Shown here piece after piece: positions 37,359 through 47,700 of a stretch of DNA of 64,000 nt. Both the position numbers and the translations under genes were made by a program. The first letter of the stretch is position 1. Each line of letters starts with the position of its first letter. The stretch is taken from assembly GCF_009389715.1 (NCBI RefSeq), contig NC_052395.1:23485482-23549481 (forward strand). The letters run 5' to 3'. Origin of the DNA: Phoenix dactylifera (lineage: Eukaryota > Streptophyta > Magnoliopsida > Arecales > Arecaceae). Below the pieces are notes generated by a model. The model searched no databases. It was given only the letters and a program-made list of their open reading frames with translations, and was not told the DNA's origin.

Positions 37359-38153
37359 CTATTTGGCCAATGGACAAACGGTACAATGTTGTAAACTGGA
37401 GCTTGCTTCTTCAGGAATACACTCATGTAAAAGTTGCATTCTAGACGGAGATGGGTGTCCTAATCTACAATGCCACAAGTCGGCAGAGACTGCATGAACA
37501 GAGGTTTTACAAGATTTATCCTTATTAGACTCATGACCTTGAACCATGTAGTATAATCCATCCTTTTCTTTAGCCAAACCAATCGTTGTCCAGGTGTACT
37601 GGTCCTGAACGAAGAGGTAATCAGATAGGAGGATTAAACAGCATGACATCTGTTTAAGTAAAGCACTGGCGGAAATCAAGTTGAAAGAAAATGAGGGAAC
37701 GACCAAAACATTGGTAAGGGTGATGTGCTTTGAGAGTTTCACTGTTCCTGAGTGAGTTACGGGAATAGAGATTCCATTTGGGAGGTTAACGAATGTGGAA
37801 ACCAAGGAATTAATTTCGGTTAGCATAGAGGTTGAATGTACCATGTGATCAGTGGCACCAGTATCAATTATCCATTGTTCAGTGATTGGGACAGAAGCAC
37901 AAGCAAAAAACTGATGAGATATACCTGCCATGTTGATCTTTGATCCCTCTATCTTGGAGCCAGAGGTATTAGATGAGCCAGATGGGGAATAACCAGATGT
38001 CTGAAGAGCTTTGAAATTGCTGCTTTGACCACCATCTGATGAAGATGAAGGGTTGATCAATGCTAGCAGTTGTTGACACTGTTCTATTGTGAAAGGAAGC
38101 TGTGGAACGCTGTTGAATTGTTTTGATTCCATTTGTGATGATGTTTGATTCAC
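37359..38153 (-). CDS. Protease and GAG-pre-integrase segment of the second copia element
   Basis: The 264-codon open segment includes the aspartic protease active site WIIDTGATDHMVHS and the pre-integrase motif WHCRLGHPSPSRMQLL with CTVCPLAK at its end, where a stop follows. Upstream it is separated from gag by a stop at about 38155-38190. Transposon-derived; not a host gene. Confidence 0.85.
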   Translation of the reverse strand: MNQTSSQMESKQFNSVPQLPFTIEQCQQLLALINPSSSSDGGQSSNFKALQTSGYSPSGSSNTSGSKIEGSKINMAGISHQFFACASVPITEQWIIDTGATDHMVHSTSMLTEINSLVSTFVNLPNGISIPVTHSGTVKLSKHITLTNVLVVPSFSFNLISASALLKQMSCCLILLSDYLFVQDQYTWTTIGLAKEKDGLYYMVQGHESNKDKSCKTSVHAVSADLWHCRLGHPSPSRMQLLHECIPEEASSSLQHCTVCPLAK

Positions 38154-38189
38154 AAAAATCTGAGCACTTCTGTTCTTAGGCTTATATCC

Positions 38190-39100
38190 TCAAGGATATC
38201 CATGCAACTTGTAGCATTTGTCTTTTGTATGCCCAATTATACCACAATGACCACACACAGGTCGATCCCTTCTTTGGAATTGACCTACTTCTGCTCCAGG
38301 TTTGGTTGAAGGTGTTGCAGTGTGGTTGTGGGTTGATCTACTCAAGAACACTGTTGTGTTCATGTTTGGATCAGCAGAGGTCGTGATCTCTCTTTGTTTT
38401 TCTTCCTGTAACACCAGGGAGAACACCTTATTTATAGAAGGGAGAGGCTCTATCAGGAGGATCTGGCCTCGGATATGGGAGTAACTATCATTTAATCCCA
38501 TTAGGAATTGCATGGTGCATTCTTGATTTTGATACTCTATCAAATGTTTCATTGCTCCACAAGAACATACAGGATTTGGTCTGTAATTCCATAACTTTTT
38601 CCAAAAAACCTTAAGTTTGGTGAAGTATGAACTGACGCTGGATTGATCCTGTGTCAAAGAAGCAATGGACTTCTGAATCTGAAAGATTCTGGGTCCATTG
38701 CCTTGTGAAAACCTCTCACGTAGATCACTCCAAATTTCTCTAGCCGAATTGATGTATAAGACACTGTCAGCTAGCTCTTTTGAAATTGAATTGAGGATCC
38801 ATGAAGTGACCATGTCATTGCATCAAATCCATACTGGGAGTAAGGGATCAGATGGATCTGGTTTAGGCAATGACCCATCAACAAATGCAATTTTATTTTT
38901 TGCACTTAAGGCCATCTCCATTGATTTGCACCAACTTGGGTAGTTCTCCCCAGAGAGTGTTTGTGAGACTAAGATGGTACCTGGATTATCCCCATGGTGT
39001 AGGAAGTATGGGCTTGATTGATCATCCGAAGCACTTGAAGAGAAGGATGAATGAAAGGAGTTCGCTGCAGCATTAGCCATGGATACTTGCTCTGATACCA
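38190..39100 (-). pseudogene. Gag of the second copia element
   Basis: Two open segments (38823-39101 and 38190-38813) are separated by one stop near 38820. The N-terminal part starts MANAAANSFHSSF after the primer site and contains NYPSWCKSMEMALSAKNK, a typical copia gag segment. The second has LNSISKELADSVLYINSARE and ends in a CCHC knuckle, CGHCGIIGHTKDKCYKLHGY. The stops make this copy non-coding for a full Gag. Confidence 0.88.
39087..39100 (-). other. Primer-binding site of the second copia element
   Basis: On the minus strand it reads TGGTATCAGAGCAA, complementary to the 3' end of initiator tRNA-Met, and directly abuts the LTR end at 39101. Confidence 0.93.
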
Positions 39101-39553
39101 TATTAAAATGAAGAAACCTCTAGCCTGGGAGGCTGCAGAAGATCAAGAAGGTGAAATATCAAGAACAGGAAAACTCCTGAACTGAGAAGATGCAGGAGAT
39201 CAAGAGAGTGATGGGAGAAGAAAATAATTTCTTATTTCCATTGAATTCACTTGATTACATCCATCAGCTCCCTATTTATAAACTTACAGCTACTGTTCAC
39301 AGTGAATACAAGAGCCCTCAACTGAATTCAGTTATCCCAACCAACTAACTGAATTCAGTTGGTAGTTAACTTCTCCCTTGTCCACATAAGCTCCAGCTCA
39401 GCTCCAGCTCCCTGCAGCAGTCCACATCAGTATCTACAGTGGCGTATCAGTAGGATGTCAAGCGTATCAGAAAACAGGGCACAGGAAGCAAGAGGACAAA
39501 ATATTTGAATTGTGTTTCCTCCCAACGGTTGAATTTCAAGATGAATTTCAAGA
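39101..39553 (-). repeat. 5' LTR of the second copia element (453 bp)
   Basis: Near-identical partner of the LTR at 36241-36694. It lies between the primer site and the GCATC duplication at 39554-39558. Its non-TG/CA ends are the same as in the partner. Confidence 0.92.
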
Positions 39554-39558
39554 GCATC

Positions 39559-40140
39559 ACCGCATGACTACATTTGAACTACTAGTTGATCAATTAAAGG
39601 CCCTAGTATGAATTCAAAATAGGCTGATGAATCACTTGTGAGTCCGCTGAAGTCGTAGAGGAATCAATGCTTTGGACGTGCATACGCAGACAACAAATAA
39701 ACACGTTCGTATGTTGCACTCCACCACCATTCTAGGAACAGTCTCCAGTTTTGCTCTTAAAAATTTGATCTTAAATACAAAGCATATTCCTTTTTCCTTT
39801 TATATTTTTAGCAGGGACAATGAGCATCAGCTTGAAGATAGCACTCCTCATAGGCATACAATAAGGCAGTTGCTTATAGGCTGCTTGTCAAACAAATGCT
39901 CTCGGTTCCTCAGGGCGTAATGTATGAGTTATTTTCCAGGTGGACCACCAAAATGAAGCCAAGCCGAGGAAAGATTTACATTTAAGTTGCAAGACGCAGC
40001 AAAACCTCAGAGACCACCAAATACGTAGCAACGCTAACTAATGCGAGTATGGTTCCTGGACAGGAGCATCATATGTTTGTTAAAAAAGTTAAAAGTTTTT
40101 TTTTCCCAGTGAGATGTTATCTCCTCTCTTCTTCATATCT
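39559..40140. other. Non-coding DNA
   Basis: No gene or repeat recognised; short ORFs only. Confidence 0.45.
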
Positions 40141-40620
40141 GAAGAAGATCTCGGTGCAAGATTGGAAATAGCCTTAAAACCCTCTTTTGGGAGGATTCAT
40201 GGCTCGGCGAGGCACAATTAGAAATTGTTTTCCGCAGTGTTTTTCTCTACTGCAGGAACAAAGCGGGCTCTGTTGCCCCCGGTTTTGATTCTCGAACCTC
40301 ATATTGGAATCTCCCTATTCCCTCATCTCTACCTCAGCTCGCCAAAGAGGAACTAAATCCCCTAATGTCTTGGCCAATGTTCAACTTAATTGGGAGCCAG
40401 ATCAGTTGATTTGGAGGCCGGATGTGTCTGGAAGGCTCTCCACCGCTTCCATCTATCAATTCCTGATCTTCAGGCTTGTCAAGTAGGTAATGCATCTACT
40501 TCATGGAAAGCAAGGGTGCCTAGCAGGATCAAATGCTTCCTCTGGCTAGCCTTCAGAAGAAGCTGGGCATATTTATTGGACGATGCGTATTGTGCAATGG
40601 ACCTATAGAATTAGTGGACC
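40141..40620 (+). pseudogene. LINE-type retrotransposon relic (RT zinc-binding region)
   Basis: Across frameshifts, the plus strand encodes landmarks of the C-terminal part of plant LINE ORF2: a LFWEDSWLGEA-like motif near 40180, then DQLIWRPDVSGRLSTASIYQ at about 40400, then WKARVPSRIKCFLWLAFRR at about 40505. These match the zf-RVT (reverse-transcriptase zinc-binding) pattern W-P-SG-FS and W-VP-K-FLW. The expected Cys-rich end is lost. No poly(A) tail or target-site duplication was found. Confidence 0.75.
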
Positions 40621-41576
40621 ATCTAGTGGGTTTCCCTGTGATTTTCTTTTCTTTTTTTTAAAGGTATTGTAGCTTCACTTGACAGCAGGTTGAAATAAGG
40701 TCAGTCTCTAAGGTATAATTTTTCGTTCGCAATATTTTGATTAGACTATCGAAGGAAGAGGTTTTGGGCTTCGGCCTGACCGGTCTCAATTCCTCCGCAA
40801 GCTCTACTGGCTAGGAAGTATTTCCTTCCAAAACGATGCTCTATCTTTGCACTGGAGCTCTTTGTATCTAGCTCGATATCTAGCTCTTCGGAGAATTTCT
40901 TGCTTGCATAGAACGCATTCAAAAGGGTATTTACCGCCGCAGAAAATAGGCCTGATGATGTAGCACAATCAAATTCATCCAAATCATAATTGATATGGCA
41001 ACCTCTTGATGTAATTAGGCTAAACTGCCTCCGGCCGATCTGAGAGCTAGACCGAACCAATAAGAAGCAATCAATCTTTGAGGTCAGACACCATTTGACA
41101 TGTTAGATAAAGTCGCGCAACTCGTTCAGACAAGCATCTTCCTTAGCAACCATCCCAAGCGGACCTAAATCCTTTTATCCTGGATAGCAACATCAATGCT
41201 CTATTCGGACATTTTTCTTTCATTACACAGAAAGTTATCATAATAGTGAGCCTGAATGGTTATAACACGTGCTAGGCGGCTACAACATGATCCTTGACCG
41301 TTTCAGCATCTCTTAAGATAGCTACAATGCAATCCTTGACAATTATTGTATATCCGACTTTAATATGTTAATTCAGGTCCCATGGCTACTTAAACATCAA
41401 AGACCTTCGTGTTAAGGGTAAGACAACCAGAAGTATCTAATTTTTGGATTATTATGATGTTCCTTCTCTTTCCATACAAAATAACCTAACTTTGGCATAG
41501 GAGGATTCGGCCAGAGCCAGCTTTGGCGAGTTCTCTGATCCGTTGTTTTCTTATAGATTGATAAATAGGGCTAGAA
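40621..41576. other. Non-coding DNA, one unassigned minus-strand ORF
   Basis: A 104-codon ORF at 40746-41060 on the minus strand has no recognised domain. No other structure seen. Confidence 0.4.
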
Positions 41577-42143
41577 ATAGGCCGGGTTAGGCGAGCCACT
41601 CTCCTACCCAAGCCCACAATTTTTTATTTTCAGGCTTCAGGTTGGGCTTAGGTTCAAAAACTTTTGGAAAATCCCGATCCAAGCCCACGCCCGATCCAAA
41701 CCCAATTGGGCCAGCCCAATTATCCGTTTAGGCTAAAATTAGGCTATCCCAAATCTGATTGAAGCTTAATCTTTGATCTTTCATATCGTAGTTTCATATT
41801 TTTTTGATGAAATATTATAGCTTCATATTAGCAACCATCTGATGGTCAGAAATATGTTTACCATAAAAGCAAATTGATAACATAATTGGAAAAGGCATTC
41901 CTATTTTCTAAGCAGTTCATAAATAAGCACCCAAGACCAGGCTCTGTTTTGGGCCTGAGTTCGGGCTAGGACCGGGCTTAAATTCGAGCTTTGTTTTGGA
42001 CCTTATCTTTGCTCGAGCTCAAGCCTTGCCAATGATATCCTGAGCCTGGCCCAAAAAATATATGGGCTCTATATTTAAGTCCAAATTCGGTCAGCTCATA
42101 GTCTGATCTGGAATCAGTCCGGCCCGAGTCCAATTCCAACCCT
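41577..42143. mobile_element. Foldback element with GGCCCGG-rich arms
   Basis: The segment begins AGGGCTAGAAATAGGCCGGG and ends (complement) AGGGTTGGAATTGGACTCGG, imperfect inverted ends of about 25 bp. Both arms are rich in GGGCTTGGGTTGGG/CCCAAGCCC words and the centre is AT-rich. It has no coding capacity. The ends resemble those of the element at 50677-51088. It adjoins the broken end of the PPR pseudogene. Confidence 0.5.
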
Positions 42144-42149
42144 ATTAAC

Positions 42150-42730
42150 GAAGGTGTTTCGAAGATTGGCAGCAACAATGTTGAAGGAGGTCAAATCGGG
42201 GTGACCCCATTATTCTCCATGAGGCTTCATACATCGAACGCTTCATCAAAATCGCCCCTTTTGCAGAGGACACGGATGAGAATGTTGTAGGAAGAGAGGT
42301 TGGGAATAATTGAGGGGTCAGTAGTAGAGATCTGATATAAGACAGTAAACCATCCGAATAAAGTTACCGGTGTCTGTGAAGAAAGTGAGGAAAGCATTTG
42401 CAGGACATATCGAGGGGGGGGGGGTAGCCTATGGCATGGAGCTGGTGAAAAGCGGTGGCGGCATGCGAACCTTGCTGAGAGGGAGATCGGGCAGATGGAA
42501 AAGCTTTTAAGGGTAAAGTCAACGTGGTAGCTCTTCTTGTCCCAGAGGATGGTCTCAGTGGCATTGGGGGGGCAGGTAGCATCGGAGCAACGGGTAGTGG
42601 TGAGGTGGTAGATAGAGATTTTATATATACAGTGCTTGCAAAGAAAGTAGTAGGACTCGGAGGACTTCTTGAAGGCGGCAATACGCTTGTTGGGGTTGCA
42701 CTCCTAGAAAAGGTAGTTGATGGTGGCCAT
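42150..42730 (-). pseudogene. P-class PPR protein pseudogene (small mitochondrial type)
   Basis: From ATG at 42730 the minus strand reads MATINYLF, a TAG stop, then ECNPNKRIAAFKKSSESYYF. This is like the N-terminal region of short mitochondrial PPR proteins such as the At3g13150/At1g55890 group, as I recall them. After a region with frame changes, 42240-42345 gives a full PPR motif, NLSSYNILIRVLCKRGDFDE then AFDV, a stop, SLMENNGVTP. A one-base shift then restores a SFNIVAAN-type start of the next repeat. Coding similarity ends at the foldback element (42143). PPR proteins bind organellar RNA; this copy has at least two stops and frameshifts and only a fraction of the usual length. Confidence 0.72.
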
Positions 42731-43435
42731 CAAGAGTTCTAGGCGGAGATTAGGGTTAGGGTCCGAGGAAGAGGTGAAGAGGCAGGAGACATGTAAGGAG
42801 ACGGAGGCTAGCGGACATCAGTTTTAGCCAGCTAGTCTAAAGAGGGCAAGGAGGAGGGTTTAATGAAGGGTGGAGGGCGGAGGTTTTGGGTTTTAGGGGT
42901 CCACAACAAATTTACCAATTTCATATGTATTATAGGAGGTGAACTAAAACATAATTATTTATTTGTTATGGGTTCACTAATAATTTTACCTATCTTTTCA
43001 TTCCAGACAAATTGTACCTAGTTTATGATCCAGCCTTATAAGTGATTAAAATCTCTTCCAAGAACTCATGAGTAATTTTTTCTCATCAGATTAAGGGAAA
43101 TAATTTAGGTTGAAACTTAAGAATTAATAAGTAATTCTGTATTCAGACAGGGACTTGTATAAGTTTGTTCTGTACGACTAATTCGGCAAAACCTGCGCAT
43201 GTGAGAGCGCGAAATTGGGACTTGTAAGTTAGTGGAGGTTGAATCAGGGAAATCTACGTAATTCTTCCACACCGACCCGGCAATAAGTAACCCCCTTTGG
43301 ACCTTTTATTTTTTGAACTCCCTCAAAAACCCGCTCTCCCTCCGTCCGTCCAAACAATCGATTCCCTCTCCAAGGAAAAATTTGATCCAATCCCCTCTGT
43401 TTTTATGGCGATTGATCTCTCTGTTGCTAAGATCT
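42731..43435. other. Non-coding DNA between the PPR pseudogene and a candidate exon
   Basis: The first 100 bp or so may be the leader of the PPR pseudogene. A pyrimidine-rich stretch (43305-43370) precedes the candidate ATG at 43436 and could be a 5' UTR. Confidence 0.4.
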
Positions 43436-43800
43436 ATGGCCGATTCTCATGTTTCTCCGAAAGGTCGGAAGATTCTTGGTCAAGAAGCTACGGAAGAGCG
43501 ATTCAGAAAGATTGCAAGTTTTTCCAAGACGATCGAGGTTTGAAGTCATTAATCTCCTGTTTCGTCTCATTCTTCACGTTTCTTCCCTTTTGCTTTAGGA
43601 TCAATCTAGAGTTCTTGCAAACTATCTCAGATTTCTGAGATGCGTTACTGTTGTAACCCTAAAACCTCCCCCCCCCCTCTTTTCAGATTACTTATCTGTC
43701 TTGAAAATAGCTGACGATTCCTGACCAAGAAAATCTACGAACAAGCGACGCTTGACATGCAGACCTCCTTAAGCGACAAATGGTTCAATCAATTTTGCTG
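43436..43800 (+). CDS. Candidate first exons of an unidentified gene
   Basis: ATG at 43436 opens 34 codons (MADSHVSPKGRKILGQEATE then ERFRKIASFSKTIE) ending at a GT at 43538. A second protein-like block, 43730-43800, reads KIYEQATLDMQTSLSDKWFN then QFC in the matching phase and ends at a good donor, GTACGT. Its acceptor (ACCAAG) is weak and upstream alternatives run into stops. The order 'R-F--I then IYEQ---D-Q-S-' is loosely like the kinetochore protein Nnf1/PMF1, but this is a guess. No later exons were found; the 5.5-kb repeat array follows. Confidence 0.35.
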
Positions 43801-44749
43801 GTACGTCTCTTTCTTCTCTTCTCCCACTACTCTTTCTTTGGTTGATCTGAGATCGTCATGATCTTTAGATAAAACCCCAGAAACGCACTTGGCAACCCTT
43901 CAAATAAAACGCACTTGGCAACCCTACAAATTAATCTCTCTCTTCTTTTTTGGGTTTCATGACAACATTTGCAGTTCCTTTTTCTTATTTTTGCGTGCTT
44001 GCAATGTTGCTCTCTTGAAACAAAAAAAGAAGAGGACTCTTGAGATTCGTTTTTAAATAAATACTGGTGGAATTTAAGAAACATGATTTTTATCATTTGT
44101 TGGATGGTTTTTGGTTTTTGTTATGTTGGTCTCCAAATAAGTGCTCAGATGTTCATGGTCGTATATTTTATTTCTTGATGATGTTTTTCTTTCTCTTCAG
44201 CAATAAACACATCTGTCATATAGTTATCTTGTCTGAAATTAGCTGATGGTATGTTTTGGAAGTTGACTGTGAGGTGTCAGAAGAAATTTGGAAGATACAA
44301 AGAACTGCTCTGGCATATGTTGAATAGTTATATCTCTCATTACTTTATCCGACTCTCATCTTTTCTTACTGAATATGCTGATTTTTTCTGTATGTTGTAG
44401 ATCATTTTGCTCAATTCCTTTGTCTTAATGCTTTACTATATGCTTTCCTCTTAATAAAAGAAATTCTCCTTTTTCTTTAAAATTATCAAAATCTGGTCTT
44501 GCAGTTTCTCCTCCTCTTATTCTAATACTCTGATCCTCTCCTTTCAGTTTTCACAGATGTTATCTGTTGTCTAATATTGGTTTATACGGAACTTTGTTTC
44601 TTCTGGGAAAAAAAAAACTGATTTTCCTTTAGCGGCTAATTTTTTTTCTAGATGTTGATTACCAATTTTGGTAGTAGACATAGTGGATGGAGTTGAAGGC
44701 ATCCTTTACAGCTAAATCTTATAATGAAGTAATGTGTATTTTGAATCTA
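43801..44749. other. Non-coding AT-rich DNA before the repeat array
   Basis: T-rich sequence typical of an intron or an intergenic spacer; a CGCACTTGGCAACCCT direct repeat lies at about 43884 and 43910. No gene seen. Confidence 0.4.
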
Positions 44750-47700
44750 TTTGTTGCTCATCAAGTCCATGCTTTATATTCTTATCATGTTGTGGCTTAT
44801 AGAAAGCTTGGTTAATTTAAACACATGTACTTGTCTTCATATGGTCGATATTGTGGGTTTTCTTTTCAACCAACTTGTAAGATTGTTATCATTATTATTA
44901 TGCAATTGGTTTTATATAGCCCATGTCAAAGGATTTTCTTTTAGACTATTATGAAATATCATTAGGTACTTATGTTCTTATGGCTATGTTTTTGGGTTTT
45001 TCTTAAATCATAATGTGAGATTGTTATTTACGGGCATTTGAATGGCTTAAGCTGTGGTTTATATATGTTTTGGTTAAACTTGTCATGTACTTGTATTTGT
45101 ACAGCTCATCTTGTGGCATTTTTTATAAATTGTTATGAATGATTGTTATATATTTTTGTTCCTTTGGCCTATGTCATGGCCAATATATGGCTTGGTTGGT
45201 TTAAATTTATTATATACTTGTGCTTCCTTGGCCCATGTCATGCCTTATAAATGGTTTGGTTAAAAGCGATATATGCTTTTATTAATATAGCCCATTTTTT
45301 TGGCTTTTCTTATAAAATCATTGTGAAGGGTTATGTCAGTGGATTTTTTTAATCATTATGTGGAAGTGTTATATACTTGTAGTCATATGGCTCATGTTGC
45401 AGCTTATATAAGAGTTGTTATGAAGAATTTTTATATAATTGTGTTTATATAGCCCATGTCGAGGCTTCTTGTTCTAGATTATTGTGTAGGTCCATCATCT
45501 ACTTGTGTTCCTTTTTCTCGTATTTTAACTTTTCTTTTAAATCGTTATGTGGAATTATTGGCCAATGTCGTGGCATGTAAATGCTTTGGTTAAACTTGTT
45601 AATATTTGTATAGCCCATCTTGTGGCTTTTCTTATAAATCCTTTTGAAGAAATATAAGTTAGTGGAATTTTTTACATCATTATGTTGAATTGTAGTATAT
45701 TTGCTCTCACATGGCCCATGTCATGGCTTATGTAATATGATTAAACTTGTTATGTACTTGCATTTTTGCAACCCATATTATGGTTTTTTATGAATTATTA
45801 TCAAGAGTTGTTATATACTTGTATTCATATAGCCCATGTCAAGGCTTCTTGTTTTAGATTGTTGTGCAGAATCATTATTTACTTGTATTACTTTTTCTCA
45901 TGTTTTGGATTTTCTTTTAAACTATTATGTTGAATTATTTACCTATGCTGTGGCTTGTAAATATTTTGGTTAAATTTGTTAATACTTGTATAGCCTATGT
46001 CGTGGCTTTGCTTATATATCTTTTTGAAGAATTATAAGTCTATGGATTTTTTTATATAATTATCGAATTGTTATATTTGCTTTCACATGGCTCATGTCGT
46101 GGCATGTATATAATATGTTTAAACTTGTTATGTACTTGTATTTTTGTAGCCCATGATGTCGTTTTTCTTGTAAATTGTTCTGAAGAATTGTCATATACTT
46201 GTGTTCATATAGCCCATGTTGAGGCTTCTTGTTTTGGATTATTATGTAGGACCATTATTTACTTGTGTGTACTTTTCCCCGTGTTTTGTCTTTTCTTTTA
46301 TACCGTTATGTGGAATTATTTGCCTATGTCGTGGCTTTTCTATTAACTCATTGTGAAGGCTTATAAGTCAGTGAATTTCTTTATATCATTATGTGGAATT
46401 GGTTTATATTTGTTTGCACATGGTCCATGCCATAGGTTATATATAATTTGGCCAAACTTGTTATATACATATTTTTTGTTTGACCATATTATGGTTTTCC
46501 TTATAAATTGTCATGAAGAATTGTTACATACTTGTGTTTGCAGAGCCCATGTTGAGGCCTCTTGTTTTGAATTATTGTGCAGATCCATTATTTACTTGTG
46601 TTACTTTTTGGCATTTCTTTAAAATGTTATGTGGGATTATTGGCCCTTGTCATGCCATATCAAGGTTTTGGTTAAACTTGTTAATATTTGTATAGCCCAT
46701 GGTGTGGCTTTTCTTATAGATTATTGTAAAGCATTAGACGTCGATGGTTTTTTCTATCATGTTCTGGAATTGTTATATTCTTGCTCTCATATGGCCCATG
46801 TCGTGGCATATATTTAATTTGGTTAAATGTAGCCCAGATAGTGGTTTTTCTTGTAAATTGTCATGAAGAATTGTTATATACTTGTGTTCATATAGTCCAT
46901 GCCGCGGCTTCTTGTTTTGGATTATTGTGCAGGACTATCACTTACTTGGGTTCCAATTTCTGGTTTTTTGGCTTTTATTTTATGGCCTGTTATGTGGAAT
47001 TATTCGCCCATGTTGTGGCTTGGAAATGTTTTGGGTAAGCTAGGTAATATTTACATAGCTCATCTCATGGCACTTCTTACAAATCATCATGAAGGTTATA
47101 TGTCAATGAATTTTTTTTTTAGTTATTATGTTATACTGTTATATACTTGCTTTCGCATGGCCCACGTCGTGGCTTATATATAATTTGGTTAAACTTGTTA
47201 TGTAATACTTTCTAGCCCATATTATGGTTTTTCTTGAAAATTGTTATGAGGAATTATTATATACTTGTGTTCATATAGCCCTTGTTGAGGCTTATATATA
47301 ATTTGACTAAACTTGTTATATATTTGATTTTTATAGCCATACCACGGTTTTTCTTATAAATTGTTATATAGAATTGTTAAGTACTTGTTTTTATATAGTC
47401 CATGTCGAGGCTTCTTATTTTGGATTATTGTGCAAGAGCAATATCTACTTGTGTTTCTTCATCCCCTGTTTTGGCTTTTTCTTTAAACTATTATATGGAT
47501 ATATCGGCCTATCTCGTAGCTTGTAAATGTTTTGGTTATTGTTAATATTGTATAGCCTATGTCATGGCTTTTCTTATAAATCATTTTGAAGAATTATATG
47601 TCAGTGGAAGTTTTATATCATTATATGGAACTCTTGTGTACTTACTTCATGTTCCATGTTATGGCTTATTTATATTTTGGTTAGACTTGTTATATACTTG

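Larger units (their letters stand above)
36236..39558 (-). mobile_element. Young copia element lacking RT and RNase H (minus strand)
   Basis: Complete LTR-to-LTR insertion (36241-39553, 3313 bp) flanked by a perfect 5-bp target-site duplication, GCATC (36236-36240 and 39554-39558). On the minus strand it has 5' LTR, tRNA-Met primer site, gag, protease, GAG-pre-integrase, integrase, polypurine tract, 3' LTR. Right after the integrase C-terminal region the sequence passes into the polypurine tract, so the whole RT-RNase H part is missing. The LTRs differ at roughly 9-10 positions of about 454 plus one short indel, suggesting insertion within about the last million years under commonly used plant rates (inference). 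Confidence 0.92.

Noticed and set aside
40746..41060. 104-codon minus-strand ORF
   Set aside because: Some length but no family motif; flanked by a LINE relic and a foldback element, so probably non-coding.
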